The notes beneath the pieces are model-generated. The model did not search any database. It was not told where the DNA came from and saw only the letters and a program-made list of their open reading frames with translations. Below, piece by piece: positions 1-8,452 of a stretch of 64,000 nucleotides of DNA. The translations under genes and the position numbers were made by a program. The stretch is from the NCBI RefSeq assembly GCF_001598695.1, contig NZ_BCZK01000010.1, forward strand, positions 1-64,000, written 5' to 3'. The stretch is from Klebsiella oxytoca NBRC 105695. Lineage in GTDB: Bacteria; Pseudomonadota; Gammaproteobacteria; Enterobacterales; Enterobacteriaceae. Numbering within the stretch: position 1 is the first letter of the stretch; each line of letters begins with the position of its first letter.

Positions 1-817
1 CGAGCCAGGTGAGATCTATTACGGCCATTATTTTCACTAATAGATAAAGCCAAATTGCAATGCCGACACAAATTAAGAGAAATGATGGTGTCCAGAGCTT
101 CTTAACAATCGGTATCGAAAAATAGTAAGCCAGAACAAAACCCGTTATTATACAAACCATTCCATAACAGAACCCCCGGGCGTCACTGATTTTATTTATT
201 TGCTCTCCGAAGATAACGCCTGACAAAGTGGTGACAAGGGCGCCGAGCGTGCTCAATACGCCTTCTGAGTCCCCAGATCTGCCAGTGTCAGTATTATAAT
301 AATTAGCATGCGCGCCAAGCAGTAAATCATCTACGACATCAGAAATATTTGCGTATTGATTATAATCTCCCCATATCATTAAAATGGCTGACCACGCAAG
401 TATGAGCGCCAGGCATAGAGCAGGTAACTTTTTATTGCTGATAAAGTGATAAATTAAGCCTGTCACTCCATAGCAAATACCGATGCGTTGCAGCACCCCC
501 ATGATTTTGAAATGCTCCTGATCGTACAAAACAAAGACAATTGCTTTCAGAAATATTCCTGTCAGGAATAGAAGCGTTGACCTTATAAACAGGCCTCGCA
601 GCGTGAGTTTTTTAAGACGATTTGACAGCGTCAGAGAAATACCCACAATAAAAAGAAACGTAGGAAACACGGTATCCGCCAACGATAACCCCGCCCATTC
701 TGAGTGGATTAACGCAGAGTTCGTTATCCTCAAGTCTACTGGGCTATTAACAACCAGCATCAGAAAGACTGTGAGTCCTCTCATACGATCAATATCTTGA
801 TTACGCGTGATTTTCAT
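1..817 (-). CDS. Multi-TM acyltransferase-like membrane protein (partial, C-terminus beyond window)
   Basis: Reading the minus strand from the ATG at 817 gives an open frame of 272 codons that runs off the left edge, so the C-terminus is missing. The protein begins MKITRNQDIDRMRGLTVFLM and continues with several hydrophobic segments. The opening (a short charged stretch ending in an 'R-G-x-x-V/I-F-L-M' motif before the first TM segment, then a 'D..FP.FLFIVG' stretch near residues 48-60) is what one sees in the DUF5009/HGSNAT (heparan-alpha-glucosaminide acetyltransferase) and YeiB-like families of inner-membrane acyltransferases. The family assignment is from memory and inferred; the substrate is unknown. 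The 56-aa secreted peptide gene lies immediately upstream on the same strand (33 bp gap), so the two may be co-transcribed. I see no strong Shine-Dalgarno before this ATG. Base composition is AT-richer than the island to the right. Confidence 0.7.
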   Translation of the reverse strand, partial: MKITRNQDIDRMRGLTVFLMLVVNSPVDLRITNSALIHSEWAGLSLADTVFPTFLFIVGISLTLSNRLKKLTLRGLFIRSTLLFLTGIFLKAIVFVLYDQEHFKIMGVLQRIGICYGVTGLIYHFISNKKLPALCLALILAWSAILMIWGDYNQYANISDVVDDLLLGAHANYYNTDTGRSGDSEGVLSTLGALVTTLSGVIFGEQINKISDARGFCYGMVCIITGFVLAYYFSIPIVKKLWTPSFLLICVGIAIWLYLLVKIMAVIDLTWL

Positions 818-849
818 ACGTGAACTTTTTAAAGTGGGCTGATTTTGTA

Positions 850-1020
850 TTATTTTTTACAAACACTAATATCGATTATGCCTGGAACGTCAATGCCAGC
901 ATTAATTAAATTACACACACCCGGACCGGGATCAACAATCAGTGCTGCAATATCATCATCTGCAATAGCGGAAGCGGTAAACATAGATAGTAAAAACGCA
1001 AAAATTGACAGTTTAAACAT
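850..1020 (-). CDS. Small secreted peptide, 56 aa
   Basis: A 57-codon frame starts at the ATG at 1020 and stops with TAA at 850. It is preceded by a good ribosome-binding site (GAGAGG, about 6 nt upstream). The product has a textbook Sec signal peptide: a basic MFK start, a hydrophobic core, and a TASAIA cleavage site after about residue 20. The predicted mature peptide has only 36 residues, is acidic at its N-terminus (DDD), and has two cysteines (in GVCNL and at SVCKK) that could form one disulfide. I do not recognise the family. The RBS, the signal peptide and the paired cysteines support a real gene. It sits directly upstream of the acyltransferase-like gene on the same strand. It could be a periplasmic or exported peptide; no function can be assigned. 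Confidence 0.6.
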   Translation of the reverse strand: MFKLSIFAFLLSMFTASAIADDDIAALIVDPGPGVCNLINAGIDVPGIIDISVCKK

Positions 1021-1559
1021 TTTAACCTCTCAAAATATGGGATGTTTATTCGCTATGTTGTTGACTCCATCGCTGCGTCAACGTTTTAAAACTAGCAGTT
1101 AATTAAAATACTGCAACAGCGAGTAAGAATATTTAAACCATTAAGACCTTATTTTGCCTCGGGTTAAAAAACTCAATACTTTGAGCAATAAGGAATTCGA
1201 TACAATCGACAAGAACATTTGAATCTAACAAAGCAAAAAAAATGACATTTTTGATAATAATCAGCGCCAGGATGCCCTGAAGGAGCCGCGGCACTTCCCT
1301 GCTCCACGTTCTTCGTGTTCATAAAGTCGATGTAAATCATATCACCTCCGGCGATCTCTGCGCCCATTTCTATTCGGATAATGAAAAAAGATAGCCACGG
1401 CACTTCTTAAGTAACTGAAAACCTCATAACTGCTAACGACCTGATGACATACGCGAAAAACAATGTCGCCACTCTCGCAAAAGAGACATTATCCACTTTA
1501 TTTACAAAGTAACATGTTAAATAATCAGTTAAGAATTAATACGCAGTAGAGGAATTAAG
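1021..1559. other. Gene-poor AT-rich stretch
   Basis: About 540 bp between the start of the small secreted peptide gene (minus) and the XRE regulator (plus). It should hold promoters for both divergent transcripts. The only frame of any length (76 codons, minus, 1173-1403) has no ribosome-binding site I can see and an irregular composition, so I do not call it. No tRNA, repeat or mobile-element remnant was noticed. Confidence 0.5.
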
Positions 1560-2000
1560 ATGCGTTTCAGTACCATGCCCGACAGTGAAATTATTTCTGA
1601 ACTGTGCCGAAGAATTAAAGAAACGCGTATACAGCTGGGATTGTCACAGATTGAGCTGGCCGAACGCGCCCAGGTCGGTGCGGCAACCATTAAGCGCGTT
1701 GAATTGGGCGAGTCGGTGACCCTCAGTACGCTTATTGGCATTTTGCGCGGTCTGGATCGTCTGCATCAGCTGGAGTCGATTTTATTCGATTCGCACATGC
1801 GCACCTTTAAGGCGCAGCTCAATGCCGAGACCCCTTCCCGTATCCGTATCCGTAAAAAAACGCCTCAGGCAAAAGAGAAATTGCCCACTGCTACGCCGCC
1901 TGGCGAGGCTAATGCCACCATTAACGAGTGGTACACCTCATCGGCTTCGAACAGCGTGGTATGGTCTTTCACACCGCCGGACGCGGAGAAAAAAAGCTAA
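1560..2000 (+). CDS. XRE-family helix-turn-helix regulator
   Basis: This is a 146-aa protein with an AGAGG ribosome-binding site about 7 nt before the ATG. Residues about 10-65 form a Cro/C1-type HTH: ISELCRRIKETRIQLGLSQ, then ELAERAQVGAATIKRVELGE, then a helix LSTLIGILRGL. This is the standard five-helix XRE pattern. The remaining ~80 residues are basic then Ala/Pro/Thr-rich, ending in a Ser/Thr-rich tail without a recognisable ligand domain. It stands alone: no partner toxin or HipA-like gene is adjacent. It converges with the serine deaminase gene, from which it is separated by a strong hairpin at 2047-2076. It probably acts as a local DNA-binding repressor; its target is unknown. Confidence 0.75.
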   Translation: MRFSTMPDSEIISELCRRIKETRIQLGLSQIELAERAQVGAATIKRVELGESVTLSTLIGILRGLDRLHQLESILFDSHMRTFKAQLNAETPSRIRIRKKTPQAKEKLPTATPPGEANATINEWYTSSASNSVVWSFTPPDAEKKS

Positions 2001-2046
2001 GGGACTTCAGAAGACGGCCGGCAAGTTTCGCGGCCAGAGAAAGAGT

Positions 2047-2076
2047 AAACCGCCTGCAGCGCGCACAGGCGGTTTT
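2047..2076. terminator. Bidirectional hairpin terminator
   Basis: A perfect 10-bp stem (AAACCGCCTG at 2047-2056, CAGGCGGTTT at 2066-2075) with a 9-nt loop, flanked by T-rich sequence on the plus strand and A/T on the other side. It lies between the convergent XRE gene and serine deaminase gene and can end both transcripts. Confidence 0.75.
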
Positions 2077-2084
2077 ATACAAAA

Positions 2085-3452
2085 TCAGGATTCACATACC
2101 GCGACTTTTATTGCCAGACCGCCCCGGGCGGTTTCACGGTATTTGGCATTCATGTCTTTGCCTGTCTCAAACATCGTTTCGATGACTTTATCCAGTGAGA
2201 CTTTTGGATCGCTGGTCCGGTACATCGCCATGCTGGCCGAATTAATCGCCTTCACTGCCGCAATCGCGTTACGCTCGATACAGGGGACCTGGACCTGCCC
2301 GGCCACCGGATCGCAGGTCAGGCCGAGGTTATGCTCCATGCCGATCTCCGCGGCAATGCACACCTTCTCCGGGCTGCCGCCCAGCAGTTCGGCCAGACCG
2401 GCAGAGGCCATTGAGCAGGCCACGCCCACTTCTCCCTGGCAACCAACTTCTGCTCCGGAAATCGAGGCATTCATCTTGTACAGAATGCCGATGGCGCCCG
2501 CCGTCAGGTAATAGCGCATATAGATTTCCGGCGTCACCTCTTTGATAAAACGATCGTAATAGGCCAGTACCGCCGGAACAATGCCGCAGGCGCCGTTAGT
2601 CGGCGCGGTAACCACTCGCCCGCCCGCCGCGTTCTCCTCTCCCACCGCCATCGCGAACATATTGACCCAATCCATGGCGCTCAGTGGCGTAATCGACTGG
2701 CTCTGGGGCGCCAGCACGCGGTGCAGCGCAGAAGCACGGCGCGGTACTTTCAGCGGCCCCGGCAAGATGCCTTCCGTATTCATACCCCGGTTAATGGCGT
2801 TTCTCATGGTCTCCCAGATTTTCGCCATATTTTGCTCCACGCTCTCTCTGCCGTGGCGAGCGATCTCATTTTTCATCATCACGGCAGAAATCGACAGGCA
2901 GTTGTCATGACAGTGCGCCAGCAGATTACGTGCGGAATAGAACGGGAACGGAATATCGACTTCGGCATCCTGATTCTTACCAAAGTTTTCCTCCGTCACG
3001 ATAAAACCGCCGCCGATGGAATAATAGGTCTGGAAATGGGCAATTTTGCCGTCGCAAAACGCCGTAATGCTCATGCCGTTTTCATGCAGCGGCAGAAATT
3101 CATTATGAAAACGCATGCATTCCGCCACCGGGAACTGAATTTCTCGCTGGCCTTCTTCTATAAACAGACGATGCATGGTGTTCACATCACGAATAATACC
3201 GGGGATGGCGTCGATATCCACGGTATCCGGTAAATATCCCGATAGTCCGAGAATGATGGCGATATCGGTGTGGTGACCTTTACCCGTTAATGAAAGTGAA
3301 CCATACACATCCACTACCAGACGATTCACTTTTTGCAGCAGGCCCTTTTCCTGCAGGGTATCAACAAAATGTTTTCCCGCTTTCATCGGCCCGACGGTAT
3401 GTGAGCTGGACGGCCCGATGCTGATTTTGAAAATATCGAAAACGCTAATCAT
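2085..3452 (-). CDS. L-serine ammonia-lyase, iron-sulfur type (SdaB/TdcG paralogue)
   Basis: This 455-aa protein converts L-serine to pyruvate and ammonia. The whole length matches the single-chain [4Fe-4S] L-serine dehydratases of enteric bacteria (about 454-455 aa). The N-terminal beta domain carries the SSSHTVGP motif (residues ~15-22). The C-terminal alpha domain carries [12 protein letters not shown], the cysteine-bearing [13 protein letters not shown] motif, and [11 protein letters not shown], whose cysteines hold the Fe-S cluster. It is the second gene after the SdaC-like transporter, as in the sdaCB operon. By recollection, it differs clearly from the E. coli SdaB and TdcG sequences, so I read it as an extra paralogue and give no symbol. 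The start ATG is at the family-conserved MISVFDIFK. Confidence 0.93.
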   Translation of the reverse strand: MISVFDIFKISIGPSSSHTVGPMKAGKHFVDTLQEKGLLQKVNRLVVDVYGSLSLTGKGHHTDIAIILGLSGYLPDTVDIDAIPGIIRDVNTMHRLFIEEGQREIQFPVAECMRFHNEFLPLHENGMSITAFCDGKIAHFQTYYSIGGGFIVTEENFGKNQDAEVDIPFPFYSARNLLAHCHDNCLSISAVMMKNEIARHGRESVEQNMAKIWETMRNAINRGMNTEGILPGPLKVPRRASALHRVLAPQSQSITPLSAMDWVNMFAMAVGEENAAGGRVVTAPTNGACGIVPAVLAYYDRFIKEVTPEIYMRYYLTAGAIGILYKMNASISGAEVGCQGEVGVACSMASAGLAELLGGSPEKVCIAAEIGMEHNLGLTCDPVAGQVQVPCIERNAIAAVKAINSASMAMYRTSDPKVSLDKVIETMFETGKDMNAKYRETARGGLAIKVAVCES

Positions 3453-3485
3453 GTGGCACCCATGCGGTTACATAGCAAAACGGAT

Positions 3486-3508
3486 GCGCCGCCTGTGGCA
3501 GGCGGCGC
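3486..3508. repeat. Intercistronic GC-rich hairpin (REP-like)
   Basis: A perfect 10-bp stem (GCGCCGCCTG / CAGGCGGCGC) with a 3-nt TGG loop sits in the 63-bp gap between the transporter and deaminase genes. There is no T-run, so it more likely stabilises the upstream mRNA or tunes expression than terminates transcription fully. Confidence 0.55.
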
Positions 3509-3515
3509 TGAACAC

Positions 3516-4799
3516 TTAGCTAAACAGAGAGAAGAAAATGGCGGAGATGGCAATTAACCCCATGACAACCACAAACGCATTGCTGATATGACCGCTGTAC
3601 TTGCGCATGGCCGGGACTTTGTTAATGGCATACATTGGCATCAGGAACAAAATCATCGCGATAACCGGACCGCCCAGGGTCTCAATCATGCCCAGGATGC
3701 TTGGGTTCAGGGTAGCGACAAGCCAGGTCGTCACCAGCATAAACAGCGCGGTAATCTTGTTCAGCTTGTTGATTTCGATGGATTTACCTTTTCCGCGCAG
3801 AGATTTAATCACCATGCCGTTGAAACCTTCACGCGCCCCGAGGTAGTGGCCAAGGAAGGATTTGGTAATCGCGATCATGGCGATAATCGGCGCCATCCAG
3901 GCAATCACCGGCGCGTTGAAGTGGTTCGCCAGGTAGGAAAGAATGGAGATATTCTGAGCCTTCGCTTCCGCCAGGTTTTCCGGTGAGAGGCTTAGCACGC
4001 AGCTGAACACGAAGAACATCACGGTCAGCACCATCATGATGTGGGCGAAGCCCAGGATACGCGAGCACTTGCGCTCAGCTTCCTGACCATATTCTTCCCG
4101 CTTTGCCACCGCAAAGGAGGAGATAATTGGCGAATGGTTAAAGGAGAACACCATGACCGGGATTGCCAGCCACAGGGTCATCCACAGACCGTTCCCCGTT
4201 GCGGAGGCGCTGCTCAGCGACAGCGTATCCAGTACCGCGCCGTTCCATTGCGGTATCAAATACAGCGCCAGCACCATCAGCGCAAAGACGAATGGAAACA
4301 CCAGCACGCTCATGGCTTTAACAATCATTTTTTCGCCAAAGCGAACGATTCCCATCATGCCGACAATGAGAATCAGCGACAAAATGGCGCGCGGCGGAGA
4401 CACCAGACCAAGCTGGTGAGTAATAAAGCTATCGACCGTGTTAGTAATAGCCACGCTGTAGACCAGCAGAATCGGATAAATAGCGAAGAAGTACAGCAGC
4501 GTGATGAGCTTACCGGCGCCCGTACCGAAATGCTCTTCCACAACTTCGGTAATATCTTCCCCCGGGTTTTTGCCCGACAGAACAAAACGAGTTAAACCAC
4601 GGTGGGCAAAAAACGTCATCGGAAATGCAAGAATAGCCATGATGATTAACGGAATTAAACCGCCGACCCCGGCGTTAATTGGCAAAAAAAGCACCCCTGC
4701 GCCAATCGCAGTACCGTACAGACCCAGCATCCAGACGGTATCACTCTTTCTCCAGCCGCTGCTCTCGCGAGCGACGAGGGTATTTTGAACGGTTTCCAT
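3516..4799 (-). CDS. SdaC-like serine:H+ symporter (HAAAP/STP family)
   Basis: This 427-aa inner-membrane transporter has about 11 hydrophobic segments. It matches E. coli SdaC (429 aa) over its full length as I recall it, including [18 protein letters not shown] in TM1, [31 protein letters not shown], and [15 protein letters not shown]. It should import L-serine with protons. It is the first gene of a two-gene operon with the serine ammonia-lyase, so the pair forms a serine uptake and catabolism unit. The differences from SdaC cluster in the N-terminal tail and loops, which fits a paralogue rather than the core-genome copy. The 400-bp upstream region holds its promoter. Confidence 0.92.
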   Translation of the reverse strand: METVQNTLVARESSGWRKSDTVWMLGLYGTAIGAGVLFLPINAGVGGLIPLIIMAILAFPMTFFAHRGLTRFVLSGKNPGEDITEVVEEHFGTGAGKLITLLYFFAIYPILLVYSVAITNTVDSFITHQLGLVSPPRAILSLILIVGMMGIVRFGEKMIVKAMSVLVFPFVFALMVLALYLIPQWNGAVLDTLSLSSASATGNGLWMTLWLAIPVMVFSFNHSPIISSFAVAKREEYGQEAERKCSRILGFAHIMMVLTVMFFVFSCVLSLSPENLAEAKAQNISILSYLANHFNAPVIAWMAPIIAMIAITKSFLGHYLGAREGFNGMVIKSLRGKGKSIEINKLNKITALFMLVTTWLVATLNPSILGMIETLGGPVIAMILFLMPMYAINKVPAMRKYSGHISNAFVVVMGLIAISAIFFSLFS

Positions 4800-5202
4800 A
4801 ATATGGCCTCAGTAATATAAAGTAGCGTCAGATTTATTTGACGCTGATTCAGGTAATAAAAACGTGGTGTTTATTTGGCTATTTTATGAAATGCAACTAT
4901 GCTAATTCACTAACCGCGATCACATAACCTGATTTATTGCAGTGACTTTTAACGTATCAAAATTAACCCCGAGAATTCGTTATTTTTTTAAGGTATCATT
5001 TTTAATACGTTATTATTTTTCGTATGCTCTTAACTGCCGTTTCTTTATATACCCAGAACCTTGAGGTAACAAACAATATTTGTCATACGATTAATAAAAA
5101 ATTAAAGAAATTATTTCCCGACATTAAAATTCACCGCGGGTACCGGTCCTGCTTTTGCGCAGAGGAAATGACCGCATCGTCACCTCCTCCCCTTAAACTG
5201 AC
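4800..5202. promoter_or_regulatory. AT-rich regulatory region upstream of the serine operon, with inverted repeat
   Basis: 403 bp without a credible gene. It must contain the promoter of the minus-strand serine operon and the 3' end of the pgtA transcript. The clearest element is a perfect 7-bp inverted repeat, AGCGTCA (4824-4830) and TGACGCT (4839-4845), about 25 bp upstream of the transporter start codon. It lies in the predicted leader and could be an operator or an RNA hairpin. The 4970-5025 part is very AT-rich. A 64-codon plus-strand frame (5024-5218) has no supporting features. Confidence 0.4.
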
Positions 5203-6453
5203 CTACACCCCTTTGTAATGCTCTTTACTCAGGCCATACTTCTTCATTCTGAGGTAGAGTTTTTTACGCGGTATAAGCAGATACTCCGCCACCTCATTGA
5301 TACGTCCCTGGTGGATATTCAGCGCTTCAGTGATAATCTGCCGCTCGACGTCCTCAACCCGCCGATCCAGCGGCGTCGGTTCGCCGACAAGCATCTGCGG
5401 ATTCACCGTTTCCGCGAGCGGTAATACCCCCACCGCAAACAGCTCGGCGGCGTTCGCCAGTTCGCGAACGTTATTTGGCCACACTCGCCGCATCATCCCC
5501 TTCAACAGACCGGCATCCACCTCCGGGACGGGATGATTCAGCCGTTGACAGGTTTTTTGCAAATAGTGATGAAACAGCGGCTCGATATCATCAGGTCGCT
5601 TTGACAGAGGCTGGCAGCCAATTTGCGTCATCGCGAAGCAGTAATAGAGTTCCGCCACTATCTGGCTGCTGGCGGCCAGCTCCACCAGCGAAGCATTACC
5701 GATACCAATCAGGCGAAAAGGCCGTTTCTCATGACTCTGCAGCTGTACCAGATGATGCTGTTGCCCGTGAGTCAGATGCTCCAGGTGACTTAAGACCAGC
5801 GTCCCGCCCTGGGCTTGCGCGATCAGTTCATTCAGCGTGTGGGCGTTAGCCGTATTTAGTTCGCAGGAGATAAACGGACCGTCGGCGTGACGCCCTAACT
5901 GGTGCAGGTAACGCGCGCCGGTCATGCGGCCGGTTCCCGGCTCGCCGTAAAGCCATACCGCAATATCCGTCTCTGCCAGCTGCTGAAGGCGCTGGCGATA
6001 CCGATCCGTCCATTGGCTACGGCCAATAAGCTCAACCTGTAATTTTTGCTGACAATACTGGCGACGGGCGATCACCGATTGCCTCTGACGCAGCGCGGCA
6101 TCCACCAGCGTGAGCAGCTTGCCCGGATCGATCGGCTTTTGCAGGAAATCCCAGGCCCCTTTTTTCACCGCCTCCACCGCCATCGGCACATCGCCGTGAC
6201 CGGTGATAAGCAGAATCGGCAGCAGATCGTCATCCTGATGAAACAACGTCATTAAATCGATTCCGGAGCAGCCGGGCATGCAGACATCGCTTAAAACAAT
6301 GCCGGGCCAGTCCTTCGGCACCTGCTCCCGCGCATCAAAAGGATTATTACAGGCACTGACGTGATACCCCGCTTGCTCAAGCAGCTGCGTATAGGCATCC
6401 AACACATCGGCATCATCATCAATCAGCAGAATCGAACAGTTATTACTCAACAT
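5203..6453 (-). CDS. pgtA: Phosphoglycerate transport response regulator PgtA
   Basis: This 416-aa NtrC-type response regulator controls pgtP. It has a receiver domain at residues 1-120 with an acidic pocket (DDD at 12-14), phospho-acceptor Asp56 (VLSDVCMPG), Thr84 and Lys106. The central AAA+ domain (~135-345) is degenerate: its P-loop reads GEPGTGRMTG, with Arg in place of the catalytic Lys, and no GAFTGA loop for sigma-54 contact is visible. A Fis-type HTH follows at the C-terminus (RINEVAEYLLIPRKKLYLRMKKYGL). The gene overlaps pgtB by 11 bp, implying coupled translation. The size and gene order match the Salmonella pgt system known from the literature. The degenerate ATPase suggests it works without sigma-54. 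Confidence 0.9.
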   Translation of the reverse strand: MLSNNCSILLIDDDADVLDAYTQLLEQAGYHVSACNNPFDAREQVPKDWPGIVLSDVCMPGCSGIDLMTLFHQDDDLLPILLITGHGDVPMAVEAVKKGAWDFLQKPIDPGKLLTLVDAALRQRQSVIARRQYCQQKLQVELIGRSQWTDRYRQRLQQLAETDIAVWLYGEPGTGRMTGARYLHQLGRHADGPFISCELNTANAHTLNELIAQAQGGTLVLSHLEHLTHGQQHHLVQLQSHEKRPFRLIGIGNASLVELAASSQIVAELYYCFAMTQIGCQPLSKRPDDIEPLFHHYLQKTCQRLNHPVPEVDAGLLKGMMRRVWPNNVRELANAAELFAVGVLPLAETVNPQMLVGEPTPLDRRVEDVERQIITEALNIHQGRINEVAEYLLIPRKKLYLRMKKYGLSKEHYKGV

Positions 6454-8452
6454 CTTTTACATCCGTCAAATTGAATTCCAGCACCACGCAGGCACTGCGC
6501 GTAAACGTCGACGCCAGGCGCAACGCCCCTTCCATTTGCGTCATCAGCGAAACACATATCGAAAGCCCTATTCCCAGTCCCACGGCTTTGCTGGTAGTGA
6601 ATGGCTTTAACAGCGAAGGGAGTAAGGCCGCAGGCCAGCCGGGGCCGTTATCGGCAATCAACACGCACAGCCTTTCGCCCTGGATTTGCCAGCTCACGGT
6701 GATTTGCGCTGCGTGCGGGCAAGCATCAAGGGCATTTGACAGCACGTTCACCAGCACCTGATGGACACGCACTTCGTCTCCCAGGATCCAGACGGTGTCA
6801 TCCGGTATCAGCAGCGTCCCCTGCTGAGGTTTATGTCGCATCGCCAGCAATTCCCACGCCACGGTAAATGTCTGGCGCAAATCGACCGGGTGCAGCGCTG
6901 TTTCCAGTTCTGCGCGGCGGGTAAACTGGCGCAGGGAGCGGATAATCGCGTCAATGCGGTTGATCAGCCCTTCCGCTTTGCTTAACGTCGTCCGCGCCTG
7001 CTCCGTCTGTCCCTGCTCGATTGCCCTTCCTGCGGTAAAAAGATACATCGACAGCGCATTCAACGGCTGATTGATCTCATGCGCCAGGGTGGTCATCGTC
7101 TGCCCCACCACCGCCAGTTTAGCGGTCTGGATCAGCTCGTCCTGAGTGGCACGCAGATCGGCCTCAATCGCTTTCCGCTCGCCTATCTCCTGTTCAAGCT
7201 GCTGTTTTTGCGCATTAAGCTGACCCAGGGTATGGCGAAGCAAACCGGCAATACGTCCCAGCTCGTCGCGCCCGTAAACCGGAATGGTCGCCTCGGTCTG
7301 GCCCAGACCAATCTGCACCACCGCCTGATTCAGCGCGGTAAAGCGTTTCACCAGCCGCGAGCGAATAAAATAATGGTTCAGCCCCCACGCCAGCAGCAGC
7401 GCCAGCAGCGTCGCCACCAGGATTAGCCCGCCGCTGACCCGGACAATCTGCCCCATACGCTGATTAAACATCTGCATCTGCTGGTGACTGCTGCCAAGCT
7501 GGGCTTCCAGCAGCGTTCTGAAGCGTCCCAGCGTCGCTTCTCTGGCGCGGCTGGCTTCCACGAGCGCTTTTTGCGCAGTAACGTAGTCGCGCATGGTGTC
7601 CGGCATCTTATTTTTCACCATGCCAATTTCCAGCAGCTCATCGATCGTTTGTCGCAGGGTAATGGTGCTCGGCCAGTCATCCAGCGCACGAATATTTTCA
7701 TCCGACGTTTTCTTCAGGTTTTCAAGATAGCGGATATGCGTCTCCACCAGCATGCCGTCATCATTACCGGATTTCAGTTCATTGAGCCTGTCGCGCAGGT
7801 CGTCAACGATCTGATTTTCAATACGAGCCAGGGTATAGACCTGCTGTTGTTCATTCTGTACTTCCCGGGAGCGTTTCAGGTACTGTGCCGCATCCCCCTG
7901 TCGGGCTTCAATCTGATCGAGCAGCGTTCCCTGTTGCCAGGTAAAATCCTGCACCAGCGAATTCAGCTCGGTGGTGAAATCATCGTGCAGCCAGTCGATC
8001 CGCGCCGAAAGCTCTCCCACCTTTTCGCGAACCAGAAACATGTTGTAGAGCACGCGATCCAGTTCCGCCAGCAGCGCGCGGCTGTCCTGCAATATCACCG
8101 CCAGCTGCTGGCGTTCTGCCGGCGACAACCCCTGGCTCAGCCGCTCTATTTTATCCAGATGCTGGATAATCTGGTTGCGCAGCTGCAGCCGTACCGTGGT
8201 ATTCGGCGCCAGCAGAAATTCATTGAGCTGATCGACCACCAGGTTGAGATTCCCTTCAATCAGAAAAGCCGAATGGATGCGCGGAAAATACTCATCCAGC
8301 GAATAGCGGATCTGCGAACTTTGCTCATGCCATGAATAGAGGCTGACGCTGCTGACAATCAGCGTCAGCAGCGCTCCCATCAGAAAAGCCCCGCGTAGGC
8401 TGCTACTGATACTGATTTGCCGCAGACGTTGCAGCATGGACCTGCCCATCAT
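6443..8452 (-). CDS. pgtB: Phosphoglycerate transport sensor kinase PgtB
   Basis: This 669-aa membrane-bound sensor histidine kinase has a short N-terminus and a first TM segment at about 20-40. A long periplasmic helical sensor region (~45-335) contains several coiled-coil stretches, followed by a second TM segment at about 340-360 (GLILVATLLALLLAWGL) and a HAMP linker. The dimerisation/phospho-acceptor motif TLAHEINQPLNALS follows near residue 455-470. The ATP-binding domain shows the N box (NVLSNALDAC), G1 (ADNGPGW) and G2 (GLGIGLSI). It pairs with PgtA downstream (11-bp overlap) and PgtC upstream (4-bp overlap). In the known pgt system, PgtB and PgtC sense external phosphoglycerates or phosphoenolpyruvate and signal to PgtA to induce the transporter PgtP. 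Confidence 0.92.
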   Translation of the reverse strand: MMGRSMLQRLRQISISSSLRGAFLMGALLTLIVSSVSLYSWHEQSSQIRYSLDEYFPRIHSAFLIEGNLNLVVDQLNEFLLAPNTTVRLQLRNQIIQHLDKIERLSQGLSPAERQQLAVILQDSRALLAELDRVLYNMFLVREKVGELSARIDWLHDDFTTELNSLVQDFTWQQGTLLDQIEARQGDAAQYLKRSREVQNEQQQVYTLARIENQIVDDLRDRLNELKSGNDDGMLVETHIRYLENLKKTSDENIRALDDWPSTITLRQTIDELLEIGMVKNKMPDTMRDYVTAQKALVEASRAREATLGRFRTLLEAQLGSSHQQMQMFNQRMGQIVRVSGGLILVATLLALLLAWGLNHYFIRSRLVKRFTALNQAVVQIGLGQTEATIPVYGRDELGRIAGLLRHTLGQLNAQKQQLEQEIGERKAIEADLRATQDELIQTAKLAVVGQTMTTLAHEINQPLNALSMYLFTAGRAIEQGQTEQARTTLSKAEGLINRIDAIIRSLRQFTRRAELETALHPVDLRQTFTVAWELLAMRHKPQQGTLLIPDDTVWILGDEVRVHQVLVNVLSNALDACPHAAQITVSWQIQGERLCVLIADNGPGWPAALLPSLLKPFTTSKAVGLGIGLSICVSLMTQMEGALRLASTFTRSACVVLEFNLTDVKDVE

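Noticed and set aside
845-1102. 85-codon plus-strand open frame
   Set aside because: It is antisense to the small secreted peptide gene, which has a ribosome-binding site and signal peptide on the other strand.
1173-1403. 76-codon minus-strand open frame
   Set aside because: No ribosome-binding site, irregular composition and no recognisable features; treated as chance.
1735-2511. 258-codon plus-strand frame across the XRE gene and the deaminase 3' end
   Set aside because: It runs through a terminator hairpin and over two well-supported genes; its protein is Arg/Pro/Ser-rich as shadows of GC-rich genes are.
4910-4935. Possible CRP site upstream of the serine operon
   Set aside because: Only one half (TGTGATC on the minus strand) matches; the second half does not.
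5024-5218. 64-codon plus-strand open frame upstream of pgtA's 3' end
   Set aside because: No ribosome-binding site or domain; lies in AT-rich regulatory DNA.
7484-8335. 283-codon plus-strand frame inside pgtB
   Set aside because: Antisense shadow of a well-supported histidine kinase gene.
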